A DNA stretch of 64,000 bases from Flavobacterium sp. LC2016-12 (lineage in GTDB: Bacteria > Bacteroidota > Bacteroidia > Flavobacteriales > Flavobacteriaceae). Numbering within the stretch: the stretch's first letter is position 1; every line of letters starts with the position of its first letter. Where the stretch lies: assembly GCF_015351595.1 (NCBI RefSeq), contig NZ_JADKPT010000001.1:372001-436000 (forward strand). The letters are read 5' to 3'. The notes under the pieces are model-generated. The model saw only the letters and a list, made by a program, of their open reading frames with translations. It was not told where the DNA came from and searched no databases. A program made the translations under genes and the position numbers. Shown here piece by piece: positions 52,902 through 62,277 of this stretch.

Positions 52902-54397
52902 TATGGATTAGTTTCATTCAATTGTTTTTCCAGATTTTCAATTTCAGATGGACCGCTAACACTTTTTTTAATGATATTTCCATTTTCATCAGTCAGGAAA
53001 TGCCACGGAATACCCATCGATTGATTCCCGTATAGATTTCGTAAATTGGCATCTAATTTTTCATTGGCTCTAATATGATATCCTTCTAAATTGTAAAAAT
53101 GAATCATATCCTTCCATTGGTTTTCACGGCTCTCTTTGTCTATAGAAATGTAAACCATAGTAATGTTCTTAGATTTTAATAATTGATATAGTTTGGTGTT
53201 GTTTTTAAATTCGGCTTTGCAGGGACCACACCAGGTTGCCCATATATCAATATAATATTGTTTTCCATTCAATCCTTTTAAAGCATCTTTAACGGAATTG
53301 ATGCCTGCAGCATTATCAATAAACTTAGTTTTTTCGTTTAAAGGCTCTACCTGCTTTTTATGAAAGGTAATAATTGGAATTATAAGAGGTTCCAAAAAAG
53401 TTGTATAAGCACTTGAAGGATATTCTGTTTTGAACTGTTCAAAAAGTGCAATTAATTCCTTTTCATAATTCTTGTTGATTGCTTCGTAATAAATATAGGC
53501 TGCAAAATAGTATTCTAATTGCTGACCGGATAAGTATTTTTTTGCATTGTTAATGTTATGAGTGTGAATTAACCCTTGTTTATGCAACTCTGCGAGTGAC
53601 GCAGTACTTGTTGCTTCTATGATTAATTCTTTGTAGCGTAAATAATTTTGGATATAATAAAAAAACCAGGGAGAGCTTAAAAGTTCAGGATTCGTTATTG
53701 GATTTGATACAAAAATCGAGGACCAGAGTTCAGTATATTGTTCTTTTGTTAATGCATTTTTATTTTGTGCAGTATTTAAATAATTTATAAAAGAAACGCT
53801 TCCGTGCATCCCTTTATAGAAGTAGTCTCTGTCAGTTTGTACAAGGGCATAAAAATCTTTAGAAATAATTTTGTTTTTTAATAATTTCTTAAATTCAGCT
53901 ATTTCAATTTCTCGACGCTGTTCTGTTTTTTGTTTTATATCAGCTATAACAGAATCTTTAAGGTATGCTTGGGATTGAAGTTCAAAATGGCCTTCACCAA
54001 CAATCATATTTCTATTAGGAATCTTATTATACAACTGCTGGCCTTTTTCATTTTTAGAAGTTACGATAAACTTATTTTCTTGATTTTCAGTGTTTATATA
54101 AACCTTGTAATTCATCTTCGGTTCTGTAATTAAGGTTCCGTAAGACTTATAATTGGTTGATAGTTCTATGAAGGAAGTTTTGTTTAAAGGAAGTTTTATT
54201 TGAAAATTACCTAATGAGTCTGGCTGAACCGAATTTGTAAATCCGAAATAATCGATTCCGTTTACAGGCAAAGTATATTCGATGGTTTCAGGAATTTTTC
54301 CGGTGATTTTTCCTGTGATTGTTGTTTCACTTTTTTTTTGCTGACATATTGCAAAGGCAGGAAGAAGTATTATCAAAAGGAGTTGAGATAGTTTCAT
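52901..54397 (-). CDS. TlpA-like thioredoxin-domain protein with DUF4369-type N-terminus
   Basis: The 498-residue exported protein has a signal peptide (ending 'PAFAICQ'), a beta-rich N-terminal domain ('TTITGKITGKIPETIEY') typical of DUF4369 proteins, a helical middle and a C-terminal thioredoxin domain with the CGPC motif (Cys390, Cys393, 'IDIWATWCGPCKAEF'). Periplasmic thiol-disulfide reduction is likely. It is coupled to the Na+/H+ antiporter gene. The electron donor is unknown; no DsbD/CcdA is in the window. Confidence 0.88.
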   Translation of the reverse strand: MKLSQLLLIILLPAFAICQQKKSETTITGKITGKIPETIEYTLPVNGIDYFGFTNSVQPDSLGNFQIKLPLNKTSFIELSTNYKSYGTLITEPKMNYKVYINTENQENKFIVTSKNEKGQQLYNKIPNRNMIVGEGHFELQSQAYLKDSVIADIKQKTEQRREIEIAEFKKLLKNKIISKDFYALVQTDRDYFYKGMHGSVSFINYLNTAQNKNALTKEQYTELWSSIFVSNPITNPELLSSPWFFYYIQNYLRYKELIIEATSTASLAELHKQGLIHTHNINNAKKYLSGQQLEYYFAAYIYYEAINKNYEKELIALFEQFKTEYPSSAYTTFLEPLIIPIITFHKKQVEPLNEKTKFIDNAAGINSVKDALKGLNGKQYYIDIWATWCGPCKAEFKNNTKLYQLLKSKNITMVYISIDKESRENQWKDMIHFYNLEGYHIRANEKLDANLRNLYGNQSMGIPWHFLTDENGNIIKKSVSGPSEIENLEKQLNETNP

Positions 54398-54528
54398 GTT
54401 TTTGGTTTAAATATGAATCAATAAATCTGGTTTTGATTATTTCAAATATATAGTATTTATATGATAATTTGAAAAATGGGTTTTGAGAATATTGTTTTTA
54501 ATCAGAATAACTTTCTTTTGAAAACTGA

Positions 54529-54618
54529 TGCCCTAGCCCCGATAGAGGCGGTATCCTTTTTTGAGGCGATTTTTCTTTGCCTTAAAAAAGATATAGCCGA
54601 AAGCGGGAAACAGCTCCT
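54529..54618 (+). repeat. 90-nt structured repeat, copy B
   Basis: This copy matches copy A at 39358-39447 except for C to T at 54578. That change turns a G-C pair of the hairpin into a G-U pair in plus-strand RNA, keeping the stem. It lies between the tlpA-like gene and dnaK, about 200 bases upstream of the dnaK start. Confidence 0.8.
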
Positions 54619-54635
54619 TAAAATAGCAACAGAAA

Positions 54636-54738
54636 TGTCTGATAATGACACGTAAAGTACTGATATGCCACGTCTGTCAGGTTTTAAAAATGTCATGTTG
54701 TCAGATGATTTTTATTGTGCCGACATGAAAACTGACAA
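54636..54738 (+). promoter_or_regulatory. Cluster of GTCA/TGAC half-sites upstream of dnaK
   Basis: TGTC...GACA (54636-54650), CTGTCAG (54674-54680), TGTCA (54691-54695), TTGTCAG (54698-54704) and CTGACAA (54732-54738) lie within about 100 bases. The last two form a perfect 7-bp inverted repeat 34 bases centre to centre. They sit where an enhancer-binding activator would be expected relative to the sigma-54-like sequence downstream. Confidence 0.35.
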
Positions 54739-54757
54739 TTTACTTTGGTTTTTTATA

Positions 54758-54773
54758 TTGGCACAAAGATTGA
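54758..54773 (+). promoter_or_regulatory. Sigma-54-like -24/-12 sequence of dnaK
   Basis: TTGGCACAAAGATTGA matches the RpoN consensus TTGGCAC-N5-TTGC with GG at 54760-54761 and the -12 G at 54772, a 12-base spacing. The base after that G is A instead of C. Transcription would begin near 54785, giving a ~39-base leader before the ATG at 54824. No good TAnnTTTG element is present in this gap. Confidence 0.45.
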
Positions 54774-54823
54774 CTTATGCCACCTGAGTTATAAAATGTA
54801 TATCAAAATTAAATATATAAAAA

Positions 54824-56707
54824 ATGGGTAAAATAATCGGAATTGACTTAGGTACGACGAACTCTTGTGTTTCTGTAATGGAAGGTAACGAAGCAGTTGT
54901 TATTCCTAACGCAGAAGGAAAAAGAACAACGCCATCTATCATCGCTTTTGTTGAAGGTGGAGAAATTAAAGTAGGTGATCCTGCAAAAAGACAAGCGGTA
55001 ACGAATCCTACAAAAACGATTGCTTCTATTAAACGTTTTATGGGACACACTTTTGCTGAAACTCAGGATGAGGCAAAAAGAGTTCCTTACAGTGTTGTAA
55101 AAGGTGACAACAATACTCCACGTGTGGATATTGACGGTCGTTTATACACTGCTCAGGAATTGTCAGCAATGACACTTCAAAAAATGAAAAAAACTGCTGA
55201 AGACTATTTAGGTCAAACTGTAACTGAAGCGGTTATTACTGTTCCTGCTTACTTTAACGATGCACAACGTCAAGCTACAAAAGAAGCTGGAGAAATTGCT
55301 GGTCTTAAAGTTATGCGTATCATCAACGAGCCAACTGCTGCTGCACTTGCTTACGGATTAGATAAAAAAGGAACTGATCAAAAAATTGCTGTTTACGATT
55401 TAGGTGGAGGTACTTTTGATATCTCTGTTCTTGAATTAGGAGACGGTGTATTTGAAGTATTATCTACAAATGGTGATACTCACTTAGGTGGAGATGATTT
55501 TGACCAGGTTATTATTGACTGGTTAGCTGACGAATTCAAATCTGAAGAAGGTATTGATTTACGTTTAGATCCAATGTCATTGCAACGTTTGAAAGAAGCT
55601 GCTGAGAAAGCTAAGATTGAATTATCATCTTCTGCTGAAACAGAAATCAACTTACCTTACGTAACTGCTACTGCTTCTGGACCAAAACACTTAGTGAAAA
55701 AATTAACCAGAGCTAAATTTGAGCAATTATCTGATACTTTAGTAAAACGTTCTATGGAGCCAGTTGCTAAAGCATTAAAAGATGCAGGTTTATCTACATC
55801 TGATATCGACGAAGTAATCCTTGTTGGAGGTTCTACTCGTATGCCAAGAATCGCTGACGAAGTTGAAAAATTCTTTGGTAAAAAAGCATCTAAAGGAGTT
55901 AATCCTGATGAAGTTGTTGCTATTGGAGCAGCTATTCAAGGTGGAGTTTTATCTGGAGATGTAAAAGATGTATTGTTACTTGACGTTACTCCTTTATCTT
56001 TAGGTATCGAAACTATGGGTGGTGTAATGACTATCTTAATTGAGGCTAACACAACTATTCCAACTAAAAAATCTCAAGTATTCTCTACTGCTTCTGATTC
56101 TCAACCATCTGTTGAGCTTCACGTATTGCAAGGAGCTAGAGCAATGGCTGTTGATAACAAAACTATCGGTCGTTTCCACTTAGATGGTATTCCACCAGCA
56201 CCAAGAGGAGTTCCTCAAATCGAAGTTGCTTTTGATATCGATGCTAATGGTATCATCAAAGTAACTGCTACTGACAAAGGAACAGGTAAATCTCACGATA
56301 TTCGTATCGAAGCTTCTTCTGGATTAACTTCTGAAGAAATCGAAAAAATGAAGCAAGATGCTGAAGCTAATGCTGAATCTGACAAAATCGCAAGAGAAAG
56401 AGCTGAAAAATTGAACGAAGCTGACGGAATGATCTTCCAAACTGAGTCTCAATTGAAAGAGTTAGGAAGTAAATTAGCTGACGATCATAAAGTTGCTGTA
56501 GAGTACGCTTTAACTGAATTGAGAATGGCTCACCAGTCTCAAGACATTCCAGCTATTCAAACTGCTCTTGACAACATCAATGCAGCTTGGAAAACAGCTA
56601 CAGAAGCTATGTATGCTCAAGGTGAACAAGGTCAACAAGCTGCTCCACAACAAGAGCAATCGCAAGGTGACAATGTTGAAGACGTTGAATTCGAAGAAGT
56701 AAAATAA
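54824..56707 (+). CDS. dnaK: Chaperone DnaK (Hsp70)
   Basis: DnaK is the ATP-dependent Hsp70 chaperone. The 627-residue protein has the ATPase signatures '[17 protein letters not shown]', '[17 protein letters not shown]' and '[13 protein letters not shown]', the substrate domain from about 385, and a Gln-rich C-terminal linker ending in the conserved 'VEFEEVK'. No dnaJ or grpE is adjacent. It ends at a terminator related to the one after the next gene. Confidence 0.98.
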   Translation: MGKIIGIDLGTTNSCVSVMEGNEAVVIPNAEGKRTTPSIIAFVEGGEIKVGDPAKRQAVTNPTKTIASIKRFMGHTFAETQDEAKRVPYSVVKGDNNTPRVDIDGRLYTAQELSAMTLQKMKKTAEDYLGQTVTEAVITVPAYFNDAQRQATKEAGEIAGLKVMRIINEPTAAALAYGLDKKGTDQKIAVYDLGGGTFDISVLELGDGVFEVLSTNGDTHLGGDDFDQVIIDWLADEFKSEEGIDLRLDPMSLQRLKEAAEKAKIELSSSAETEINLPYVTATASGPKHLVKKLTRAKFEQLSDTLVKRSMEPVAKALKDAGLSTSDIDEVILVGGSTRMPRIADEVEKFFGKKASKGVNPDEVVAIGAAIQGGVLSGDVKDVLLLDVTPLSLGIETMGGVMTILIEANTTIPTKKSQVFSTASDSQPSVELHVLQGARAMAVDNKTIGRFHLDGIPPAPRGVPQIEVAFDIDANGIIKVTATDKGTGKSHDIRIEASSGLTSEEIEKMKQDAEANAESDKIARERAEKLNEADGMIFQTESQLKELGSKLADDHKVAVEYALTELRMAHQSQDIPAIQTALDNINAAWKTATEAMYAQGEQGQQAAPQQEQSQGDNVEDVEFEEVK

Positions 56708-56727
56708 TTCTTCTTTCACAATAATAG

Positions 56728-56758
56728 AAAACCGGACTAGAAATAGGCCGGTTTTTTT
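56728..56758 (+). terminator. Terminator of dnaK
   Basis: Arms AACCGGACT and AGGCCGGTT (one A-G mismatch) with a 5-base loop AGAAA are followed by T7. The whole stem-loop is nearly identical to that at 57474-57503. Confidence 0.8.
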
Positions 56759-56894
56759 ATGCAAAATAATGAGCGTTCATCTATTAAAAAAAGGTTCTAT
56801 ATATTTATTTTTATGAATGAGGTTTCCCGTACGTTTTTTAAAATTTTTAGTGGTTATTTTGAAAAAAAATAAACCAAAACTTAACCTAAAAACT

Positions 56895-57449
56895 ATGAAA
56901 AAAATTCTTGGAGGATTACTGTTATTATCTATTTTGTTTACAAGCTGTAGTAGTGATGAAAACGACGATAATAACAGCTCAATTTCGGCAACCATAAACG
57001 GAGTAGAATGGAAGCCAACTAAAATCAATAGTGTTACTTTAATTAAAATTTCCGGAAGTGGACAAAGATTTGATATAAATATTCAGGATGATTCGCAAAT
57101 GCTTATGCTGGCTTGTGAAAGTGATTTTACAAGTAAAGATGCAATGCCCTTGAAAGAATATAACTTTTATGAAGATTTAGAAGATACTGATGGGGATGAA
57201 TGGATTCCTAGCGATGCCTTGTTTGTAAATACTTATTTAATAGACGGAAACACTTATACGGAGCATATGCCAGTGGTTGGAAAAATGACAATTACTGCAA
57301 TGGATCCTGAGAAAAAAACAGTATCAGGAACTTTTAGCTTTAAGGCGGAAAAAGGTGGTGCTCTTCAAACTAAAATTGTAACTCCTGATATTTTTGAGGT
57401 TAAAAATGGAGTTTTTAATAATTTATCTTATACTGTGCTGTCTCAATAA
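56895..57449 (+). CDS. Small lipoprotein, DUF6252-like
   Basis: The 184-residue protein has a lipoprotein signal peptide (lipobox LFTSC) followed by a Ser/Asp/Asn-rich linker and a beta-sandwich beginning 'ISATINGVEWKPTKINSVTL', a pattern seen in DUF6252-type Bacteroidota lipoproteins. Function unknown. I chose ATG 56895 (MKKILGGLLLLS) because an in-frame ATG at 56817 adds 26 residues before the signal peptide. Confidence 0.7.
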   Translation: MKKILGGLLLLSILFTSCSSDENDDNNSSISATINGVEWKPTKINSVTLIKISGSGQRFDINIQDDSQMLMLACESDFTSKDAMPLKEYNFYEDLEDTDGDEWIPSDALFVNTYLIDGNTYTEHMPVVGKMTITAMDPEKKTVSGTFSFKAEKGGALQTKIVTPDIFEVKNGVFNNLSYTVLSQ

Positions 57450-57473
57450 AACTTTGTAGTGTACATAATTATG

Positions 57474-57503
57474 AACCGGACTAGAAATAGTCCGGTTTTT
57501 TTT
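57474..57503 (+). terminator. Terminator of the small lipoprotein gene
   Basis: A perfect 9-bp stem (AACCGGACT / AGTCCGGTT) with a 6-base loop AGAAAT is followed by T8. Apart from one base it repeats the dnaK terminator. Confidence 0.85.
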
Positions 57504-57632
57504 ATGACTTAGTTTTTAAGATCAAGAAGTTAGCAATAGCAGGTTTTTACTATTTGTATATCTTCACAAAATGACAAATGTCATTTCCCGTTCAAAATCT
57601 TTTTTGTAATATTACTATATAAATCATTTTGA

Positions 57633-58703
57633 ATGAGAAAGATAAAATACAAAAAAGGCCGTAAACTGCAACATACTAGTTTAGAGTATACTGGATCTCA
57701 TAAAGATCATGAAACAGAAATGCAGCTTTTTGTATATAACGATGCTGACGTTATCGAATATGAAAAATTTACCGTTTTTGCCTTAAATACCTGCATAGAT
57801 TACACTAAAAATAATTGGCTAAATATTCACGGATTAAATAATCTTGAATTAATTAAAACGATTGGTGCGCATTTTAAGCTGGATGATTTTTTATTAGCAG
57901 ATATATTAAATACTACCAAAAGAACAAAATTAGAAGAGCAGCAAAATGTTTTATTTTTTAATATTAAATCGCTTTTACCTTCAGAATACTCTGATGGCTT
58001 GAAAGTAGAACAAATTAGTTTTATTCTTAAAGACGGAATTTTAATTTCATTTCAGGAAAAAAGAAGCGATTTCTTCACTCATATACGCGAACGTTTACGC
58101 ACGCACGCCGGAATCGTAAGAACGAAAAAAGTAGACTATTTACTGTATTTATTGCTAGATGCCGTTATGGAAAATTTTTATATTACGATTGAAGATGAAG
58201 AAGATAGTATCGAAGAATTAATTGACCTGACTAAAAAAGGTGCTGATCCTATTATTCTGGAAAAGATTGAAAATCACCGCGATAATTTTAATTTTTTAAA
58301 GCGTTCTATCATACCACTTCGTGACTCTTTATATTATTTGAAGACAATTAAAGACGATGATACCAATGAATTGATTCAGAAAGAAACGTTCAATTTTTTC
58401 GTCAGATTGCATCAAAAAAGTTTAGAACTATTGGAACAAATTGATTCCGATATGAGTTCATTAGAAAGTGCTTCTAACTTTTATTTTTCGGAACAAAGCC
58501 GAAAAATGAATGAAATAATGAAAACACTGACGATCATTTCTGCCATCTTTATTCCGCTTACTTTTATTGTTGGAGTGTATGGAATGAATTTTGAGTATAT
58601 GCCGGAGCTTAAAGAAAGAAACGGCTATTTTATGGTGATGGGAGGCATGTTTTTATTGGTAATAGCCCTCATTATCTATTTCAAAAAAAGACGTTGGTTT
58701 TAA
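57633..58703 (+). CDS. corA: CorA-type Mg2+/Co2+ channel
   Basis: CorA carries divalent cations across the inner membrane. The 356-residue protein has a long cytoplasmic funnel domain and two C-terminal membrane segments with the selectivity motif GMN in 'IVGVYGMNFEYMPEL', ending in basic residues (KKRRWF). Magnesium is the usual substrate; cobalt is possible. The start ATG follows ATCATTTTGA, which resembles a -7 element one mismatch away from TAnnTTTG. The pta gene starts 34 bases downstream. Confidence 0.95.
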   Translation: MRKIKYKKGRKLQHTSLEYTGSHKDHETEMQLFVYNDADVIEYEKFTVFALNTCIDYTKNNWLNIHGLNNLELIKTIGAHFKLDDFLLADILNTTKRTKLEEQQNVLFFNIKSLLPSEYSDGLKVEQISFILKDGILISFQEKRSDFFTHIRERLRTHAGIVRTKKVDYLLYLLLDAVMENFYITIEDEEDSIEELIDLTKKGADPIILEKIENHRDNFNFLKRSIIPLRDSLYYLKTIKDDDTNELIQKETFNFFVRLHQKSLELLEQIDSDMSSLESASNFYFSEQSRKMNEIMKTLTIISAIFIPLTFIVGVYGMNFEYMPELKERNGYFMVMGGMFLLVIALIIYFKKRRWF

Positions 58704-58736
58704 CGTTTATTAATTATTATTTCAAAAAATTAAATT

Positions 58737-60830
58737 ATGAGCAAAGCAGTATATATAGCTACCAGCGACCATAATAGCGGAAAATCTATCATTACCTTAG
58801 GCTTGATGAGCATTTTAATTGGTAAAACGGCTAAGGTGGGTTATTTCAGACCTATAATAGAAGATTTTGTTGATGGAGAACAGGACAATCATATTGAAAC
58901 AGTTTTGTCTTATTTTAATCTTGATATTAAGTTTGAAGAAGCTTATGCTATTACCAAAAGCAAACTGATCAAGAAAAAAAATAAAGGAAAAATAGGGGAG
59001 GTTCTTGATTTGATTATTGAGAAATATAAAAAACTGGAAGAACGTTTTGATTTTGTTTTGGTTGAAGGAACCAGTTTTACAGGAGAAGGAACGTCAATAG
59101 AATTAGATTTGAATGTTTTAATTGCTAAAAACCTCGGAATTCCAACCATGATTATTGGATCTGGAGTAGGGAAAACTTTAGAAGAATTAGTAGATAGCCT
59201 TTATTTGGTTTACGACTCCTTTAAAGTAAAAGAGGTTGAAGTTTTATCCGTTTTTGCCAATAAAGTACAGCCTGAAAATATTGAATTGGTAACCAAAGGC
59301 CTTCAAAAAAGTTTGCCGGCCAATGTTTTGATTAATACAATTCCGTTAATTTCAAGTTTGAATAATCCGACAATGCAGGAAATTGTTAATCAGCTTAACG
59401 CGAAAGTTTTGTTTGGAAGCGCTTATCTGAATAATGAAATTGGGCATTATAGCGTAGGAGCTATGCAATTGCACAATTATCTGGTTCATTTGCATGATAA
59501 TGCATTGGTGATTACACCTGGTGACCGTTCTGATATTATTCTTGGTGCTTTGCAGGCTAATGAATCGGTAAATTATCCAACTATTTCAGGAATCATTTTA
59601 ACGGGAAATATTATTCCGGAAGACAGCATCTTAAAACTTATTGAAGGACTTTCGGCAATTGTCCCAATTATTGCTGTAGATGGTGGTACTTATAATATAA
59701 CCAATAAAATAGGCTCGATACGATCTGAGATCTATGCTAATAATACGCATAAAATCGAAACTTCAATTACTACTTTTGAAAAATATGTAGCAATTGAAGC
59801 TCTATCTGAAAGAGTGATCACTTTTGTGCCCGAAGGAATGACGCCGAAAATGTTTCAGTACAATATGGTCAAAAGAGCCAAACAATATCGTAAACATATT
59901 GTTTTGCCTGAAGGAAATGATGACAGAATCATTACTGCTGCGTCAAGATTGTTAGATATGGATGTGGTTGATATTTCGATTATTGGAGATAAAAAACAAA
60001 TAGAAAATAAGGTCGCTGAACTCGGAATAACATTTGATTTTTCAAAAATAAAAATAATTAATCCAGCTGAGTCTGAGTTTTATGAAGATTATGCCAATAC
60101 GTATTATGAGCTTCGAAAAGCCAAAAATGTGAGTATTACAATGGCAAGGGATTTAATGGAAGATGTCTCGTATTTCGGAACTATGATGGTGTATAAAGGC
60201 CACGCTGACGGAATGGTTTCGGGAGCTGCACATACTACACAGCATACTATTTTACCGGCATTACAATTCATAAAAACGAAACCGAATTCATCCGTAGTTT
60301 CTTCTGTGTTTTTTATGTGTTTAGAAGACAGGGTTTCGGTTTTTGGAGATTGTGCTATTAATCCAAATCCAACAGCAGAACAGTTGGCAGAAATCGCTAT
60401 TTCATCAGCTGATTCAAGTGCGGCGTTCGGAATTGAACCTAAAATTGCTATGCTTTCGTATTCTTCCGGAACTTCAGGAAAAGGAGATGAAGTAGAGAAA
60501 GTAAGAACGGCAACGGAAATAGTAAAACAAAAACGACCGGATTTAAAAATAGAAGGACCAATTCAATACGATGCCGCAGTAGATCGCGCCGTAGGGAAAA
60601 GCAAAATGCCCGATTCTGAAGTAGCAGGGCAGGCAAGCGTATTAATTTTCCCGGATTTAAATACAGGAAATAATACCTATAAAGCCGTTCAAAGAGAAAC
60701 AGGAGCATTAGCCATCGGACCAATGTTACAAGGTTTAAACAAGCCTGTAAACGATTTAAGCCGTGGTTGTACTGTAGATGATATTATAAATACGGTAGTA
60801 ATCACAGCGATTCAGGCGCAGGGACTTTAA
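58737..60830 (+). CDS. pta: Phosphate acetyltransferase, DRTGG-domain form
   Basis: Pta converts acetyl-CoA and phosphate to acetyl-phosphate. The 697-residue protein has an N-terminal P-loop BioD-like domain ('ATSDHNSGKSIITLGL'), a DRTGG-type regulatory domain in the middle (about 210-330) and the C-terminal PTA_PTB catalytic domain ('KHIVLPEGNDDRIITAAS', 'VSGAAHTTQHTILPALQF', 'SYSSGTSGKGDEVEKV'). It has the long form seen in E. coli. AckA follows after 167 bases of partly repetitive DNA, and together they form acetate from acetyl-CoA. Confidence 0.96.
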   Translation: MSKAVYIATSDHNSGKSIITLGLMSILIGKTAKVGYFRPIIEDFVDGEQDNHIETVLSYFNLDIKFEEAYAITKSKLIKKKNKGKIGEVLDLIIEKYKKLEERFDFVLVEGTSFTGEGTSIELDLNVLIAKNLGIPTMIIGSGVGKTLEELVDSLYLVYDSFKVKEVEVLSVFANKVQPENIELVTKGLQKSLPANVLINTIPLISSLNNPTMQEIVNQLNAKVLFGSAYLNNEIGHYSVGAMQLHNYLVHLHDNALVITPGDRSDIILGALQANESVNYPTISGIILTGNIIPEDSILKLIEGLSAIVPIIAVDGGTYNITNKIGSIRSEIYANNTHKIETSITTFEKYVAIEALSERVITFVPEGMTPKMFQYNMVKRAKQYRKHIVLPEGNDDRIITAASRLLDMDVVDISIIGDKKQIENKVAELGITFDFSKIKIINPAESEFYEDYANTYYELRKAKNVSITMARDLMEDVSYFGTMMVYKGHADGMVSGAAHTTQHTILPALQFIKTKPNSSVVSSVFFMCLEDRVSVFGDCAINPNPTAEQLAEIAISSADSSAAFGIEPKIAMLSYSSGTSGKGDEVEKVRTATEIVKQKRPDLKIEGPIQYDAAVDRAVGKSKMPDSEVAGQASVLIFPDLNTGNNTYKAVQRETGALAIGPMLQGLNKPVNDLSRGCTVDDIINTVVITAIQAQGL

Positions 60831-60997
60831 TCAATTATTAATTATTAGTTATAAATTATTAATGATTGAGTTTTGCGCAGTACGGCAGTACGTAGAAAAA
60901 AGCCCTATATAAAATAAATCAAATATTGAAATGCTTTGAGCATTTGAAAAAAAACTCAGAACCTTAGTGTCTTAGTACCTTAGTAACTATAAAAAAA

Positions 60998-62182
60998 ATG
61001 AAAATACTAATCATAAACTCAGGAAGTTCATCCATAAAATATCAATTAATGGTTATGCCAACAAACGAAGTAATTTGTTCGGGTATGATTGACAGAATTG
61101 GTTTAGAAACTTCAAATATTACTTTTAAATCGGTGTCTAATTCGATAGAAGAAACATTGGCTATTCCCAATCATAAAGTAGGTTTGCAAAAAGTGGCTAA
61201 TATGCTTTTGGATGCTGAAAAAGGAGTTATTAAATCAACTTCAGAAATTGCAGCGGTTGGTCATCGTGTAGTGCATGGAGGAAGTGATTTTAGCGATACA
61301 GTAAAAATTGACGAAAAGGTAAAAGCAAAAATCAAACAGCTTTTTGAGCTGGCTCCTTTACATAATCCGGCTAACTTAGAAGGAATTAATGTTGCAGAAG
61401 AGATTTTTAGTTCAGCTGAGCAAATTGCCGTTTTTGATACTGCTTTTCATCAGTCTATGCCAGAAGTGGCTTATAAATATGCAATTCCAAATTACCTTTT
61501 AACAGAAAATAAAGTGCGTGTGTATGGTTTTCACGGAACGAGCCACAAATATGTTTCTGAAAAAGCAATTGGCTTTTTAGAGAACAATTCTAGAATCATT
61601 ACTATTCATTTAGGCAATGGCTGTAGTATGGCTGCGGTTAAAAATGGAAAATGTATTGATACCACAATGGGATTTTCACCATCGAATGGGTTGATTATGG
61701 GAACACGTTCCGGTGATATTGATCAGTCGGTTGTTTTTTACATGATTAAAAATCTTGGATATACAGCGGATGAAGTAAATGCCGTTTTATTGAAACAAAG
61801 CGGTATGCTGGGACTTACTGGCTACAGTGATTTACGTGATATTGAAGGCGAAGCTGAAAAGGGTAATAAAGAATGTCAGTTGGCTTTGTTAATGAATGCT
61901 TATCGTATTAAAAAGTTTATTGGTGCCTATACTGCAGCATTAAATGGTTTAGATGCTATTGTTTTTACGGCTGGAATTGGCGAAAATTCTTCGTATATGC
62001 GTAAATTAGTTTGTACGGACATGGAATATTTTGGAATAGACATAGATGAAGAAAAAAATCAAATTCGCTCTAAAGCTGTTAGAGAAATCAACAAAGCAGA
62101 CTCCAAAGCTAAAGTTTTGGTAGTTCCAACAGATGAGGAATATGAAATTGCAAATCAGGTTTATCATTTGCTACATAATTAG
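60998..62182 (+). CDS. ackA: Acetate kinase
   Basis: AckA uses acetyl-phosphate to make ATP and acetate. The 394-residue protein has 'LIINSGSSSIKYQL', the catalytic His/Arg region 'YGFHGTSHKYVSEKA', 'TTMGFSPSNGLIMGTRSGDI' and 'VFTAGIGENSSYMRKLV'. Length and motifs are normal. It is downstream of pta and followed by a terminator at 62202-62232. The 167-base gap upstream carries a CCTTAGTGTCTTAGTACC word. Confidence 0.97.
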   Translation: MKILIINSGSSSIKYQLMVMPTNEVICSGMIDRIGLETSNITFKSVSNSIEETLAIPNHKVGLQKVANMLLDAEKGVIKSTSEIAAVGHRVVHGGSDFSDTVKIDEKVKAKIKQLFELAPLHNPANLEGINVAEEIFSSAEQIAVFDTAFHQSMPEVAYKYAIPNYLLTENKVRVYGFHGTSHKYVSEKAIGFLENNSRIITIHLGNGCSMAAVKNGKCIDTTMGFSPSNGLIMGTRSGDIDQSVVFYMIKNLGYTADEVNAVLLKQSGMLGLTGYSDLRDIEGEAEKGNKECQLALLMNAYRIKKFIGAYTAALNGLDAIVFTAGIGENSSYMRKLVCTDMEYFGIDIDEEKNQIRSKAVREINKADSKAKVLVVPTDEEYEIANQVYHLLHN

Positions 62183-62201
62183 ATTATATCCGGTTCAGAA
62201 T

Positions 62202-62232
62202 AAAAAAAGCTTCTCATTTGAGAGGCTTTTTT
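62202..62232 (+). terminator. Terminator of ackA
   Basis: Arms AAGCTTCTCA and TGAGAGGCTT pair with one G-U wobble and are followed by a T-run. The hairpin is about 20 bases after the ackA stop. Confidence 0.75.
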
Positions 62233-62252
62233 ACTTATTAAATATTTGTCAG

Positions 62253-62260
62253 TATCTTTG
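62253..62260 (+). promoter_or_regulatory. -7 element of the right-end propeller gene
   Basis: TATCTTTG matches TAnnTTTG exactly, 17 bases upstream of the TTG start at 62278. No TTTG at the usual -33 distance is visible. Confidence 0.4.
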
Positions 62261-62277
62261 ACATAAAACTGAATATT

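Noticed and set aside
54502-54696. 64-codon minus-strand open frame across the 90-nt repeat
   Set aside because: It is formed by the repeat itself; the other copy at 39358-39447 does not preserve a comparable frame, and no homology is recognised.
59461-59760. The Pta middle region as a separate gene
   Set aside because: The frame is continuous from the P-loop domain through DRTGG to the catalytic domain, matching the long Pta form.
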